A DNA stretch of 22,618 nucleotides from CAYTXJ01 sp965613025 (GTDB taxonomy: Bacteria > Desulfobacterota > DSM-4660 > Desulfatiglandales > JALVMZ01), in assembly GCA_965613025.1 (NCBI GenBank), contig CBFDUE010000035.1, forward strand, positions 1 to 22,618. Reading direction: 5' to 3'. Below are positions 22,478 to 22,618 of the stretch, piece after piece (the stretch's first letter is position 1; the number at the start of each line of letters is the position of its first letter). Made by a program: the position numbers and the translations under genes. The notes under the pieces were generated by a model that saw only the letters and a program-made list of their open reading frames with translations, did no database searches and was not told the DNA's origin.

Positions 22478-22618
22478 TTATTCAATTATTTCACTTACCA
22501 CACCTGCACCCACAGTCTTACCACCTTCCCTGATCGCAAATCTAAGCTCCTTCTCCAACGCAACAGGCGTTATCAACGATACCTCTAACGTCACATTATC
22601 ACCAGGCATCACCATCTC
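22478..22618 (-). CDS. tuf: Elongation factor Tu, C-terminal 46 residues (runs off the right edge)
   Basis: The last 46 codons and the TAA stop (22480-22478) of EF-Tu, the GTPase that delivers aminoacyl-tRNA to the ribosome. The visible part is the end of domain 3: EMVMPGDNVTLEVSLITPVA, then LRFAIREGGKTVGAGVVSEI. This is diagnostic of EF-Tu and not of EF-G. The rest, with the GTP-binding domain, lies beyond the window. A typical layout places fusA before tuf in this operon, but this cannot be seen here. Confidence 0.97.
   Translation of the reverse strand, partial: EMVMPGDNVTLEVSLITPVALEKELRFAIREGGKTVGAGVVSEIIE

Noticed and set aside
1..22618. CRISPR arrays, tRNA or rRNA genes, integrases, defence systems
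   Set aside because: No regular spaced repeats, no cloverleaf in the gaps, and no matching protein motifs were seen; coding density is high and accounted for.

Overview
The window is a bacterial chromosome segment in which every convincing gene lies on the minus strand, so transcription runs from high to low coordinates. The right-hand 14 kb is a complete, uninterrupted S10-spc-alpha ribosomal super-operon: the 3' end of tuf, then rpsJ, rplC, rplD, rplW, rplB, rpsS, rplV, rpsC, rplP, rpmC, rpsQ, rplN, rplX, rplE, rpsN, rpsH, rplF, rplR, rpsE, rpmD, rplO, secY, infA, rpmJ, rpsM, rpsK, rpsD, rpoA and rplQ. Gaps are mostly under 20 nt and several genes overlap by 1-4 nt. The adk and map genes often found between secY and infA are absent. 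S14, S4 and L36 are zinc-binding forms, and L24 carries an added zinc ribbon.

Downstream of rplQ is a near-perfect intrinsic terminator or attenuator, then pyrB and pyrC (pyrimidine synthesis). An NtrC-class sigma-54-dependent response regulator follows, and its start lies 38 nt inside pyrC. Next comes a 337-nt intergenic region with layered structure: a paired palindrome at the end of the regulator gene, a possible 120-bp MITE-like element flanked by ACTG, and a candidate sigma-54 promoter. This region leads into two tandem type IV pilin genes. After the pilins, a one-direction cluster encodes a GT2 polyprenyl-phosphate glycosyltransferase, a DUF2723/TMEM260-type membrane protein with C-terminal TPRs, and the N-terminal part of a YfhO-family membrane protein that runs off the left edge.

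Organism: moderate-to-low G+C, visibly more A+T-rich at the left end. The first pilin closely resembles Geobacter PilA in its N-terminal region, and regulation looks sigma-54 dependent. This points to a Desulfobacterota (former Deltaproteobacteria) or related lineage. A low-G+C anaerobe such as the Candidatus Desulfofervidus type is a guess only. Unusually, nine genes, seven of them core translation or transcription genes, appear to begin with TTG behind strong Shine-Dalgarno sequences.

The ribosomal region is ordinary. The part most likely to hold something new is 1-6700: a PilR-like activator, a candidate sigma-54 pilin promoter with possible upstream activator sites, a duplicated aromatic-rich pilin pair separated by a strong hairpin, and three membrane glycosylation-type genes that could modify the pilins or another surface polymer.
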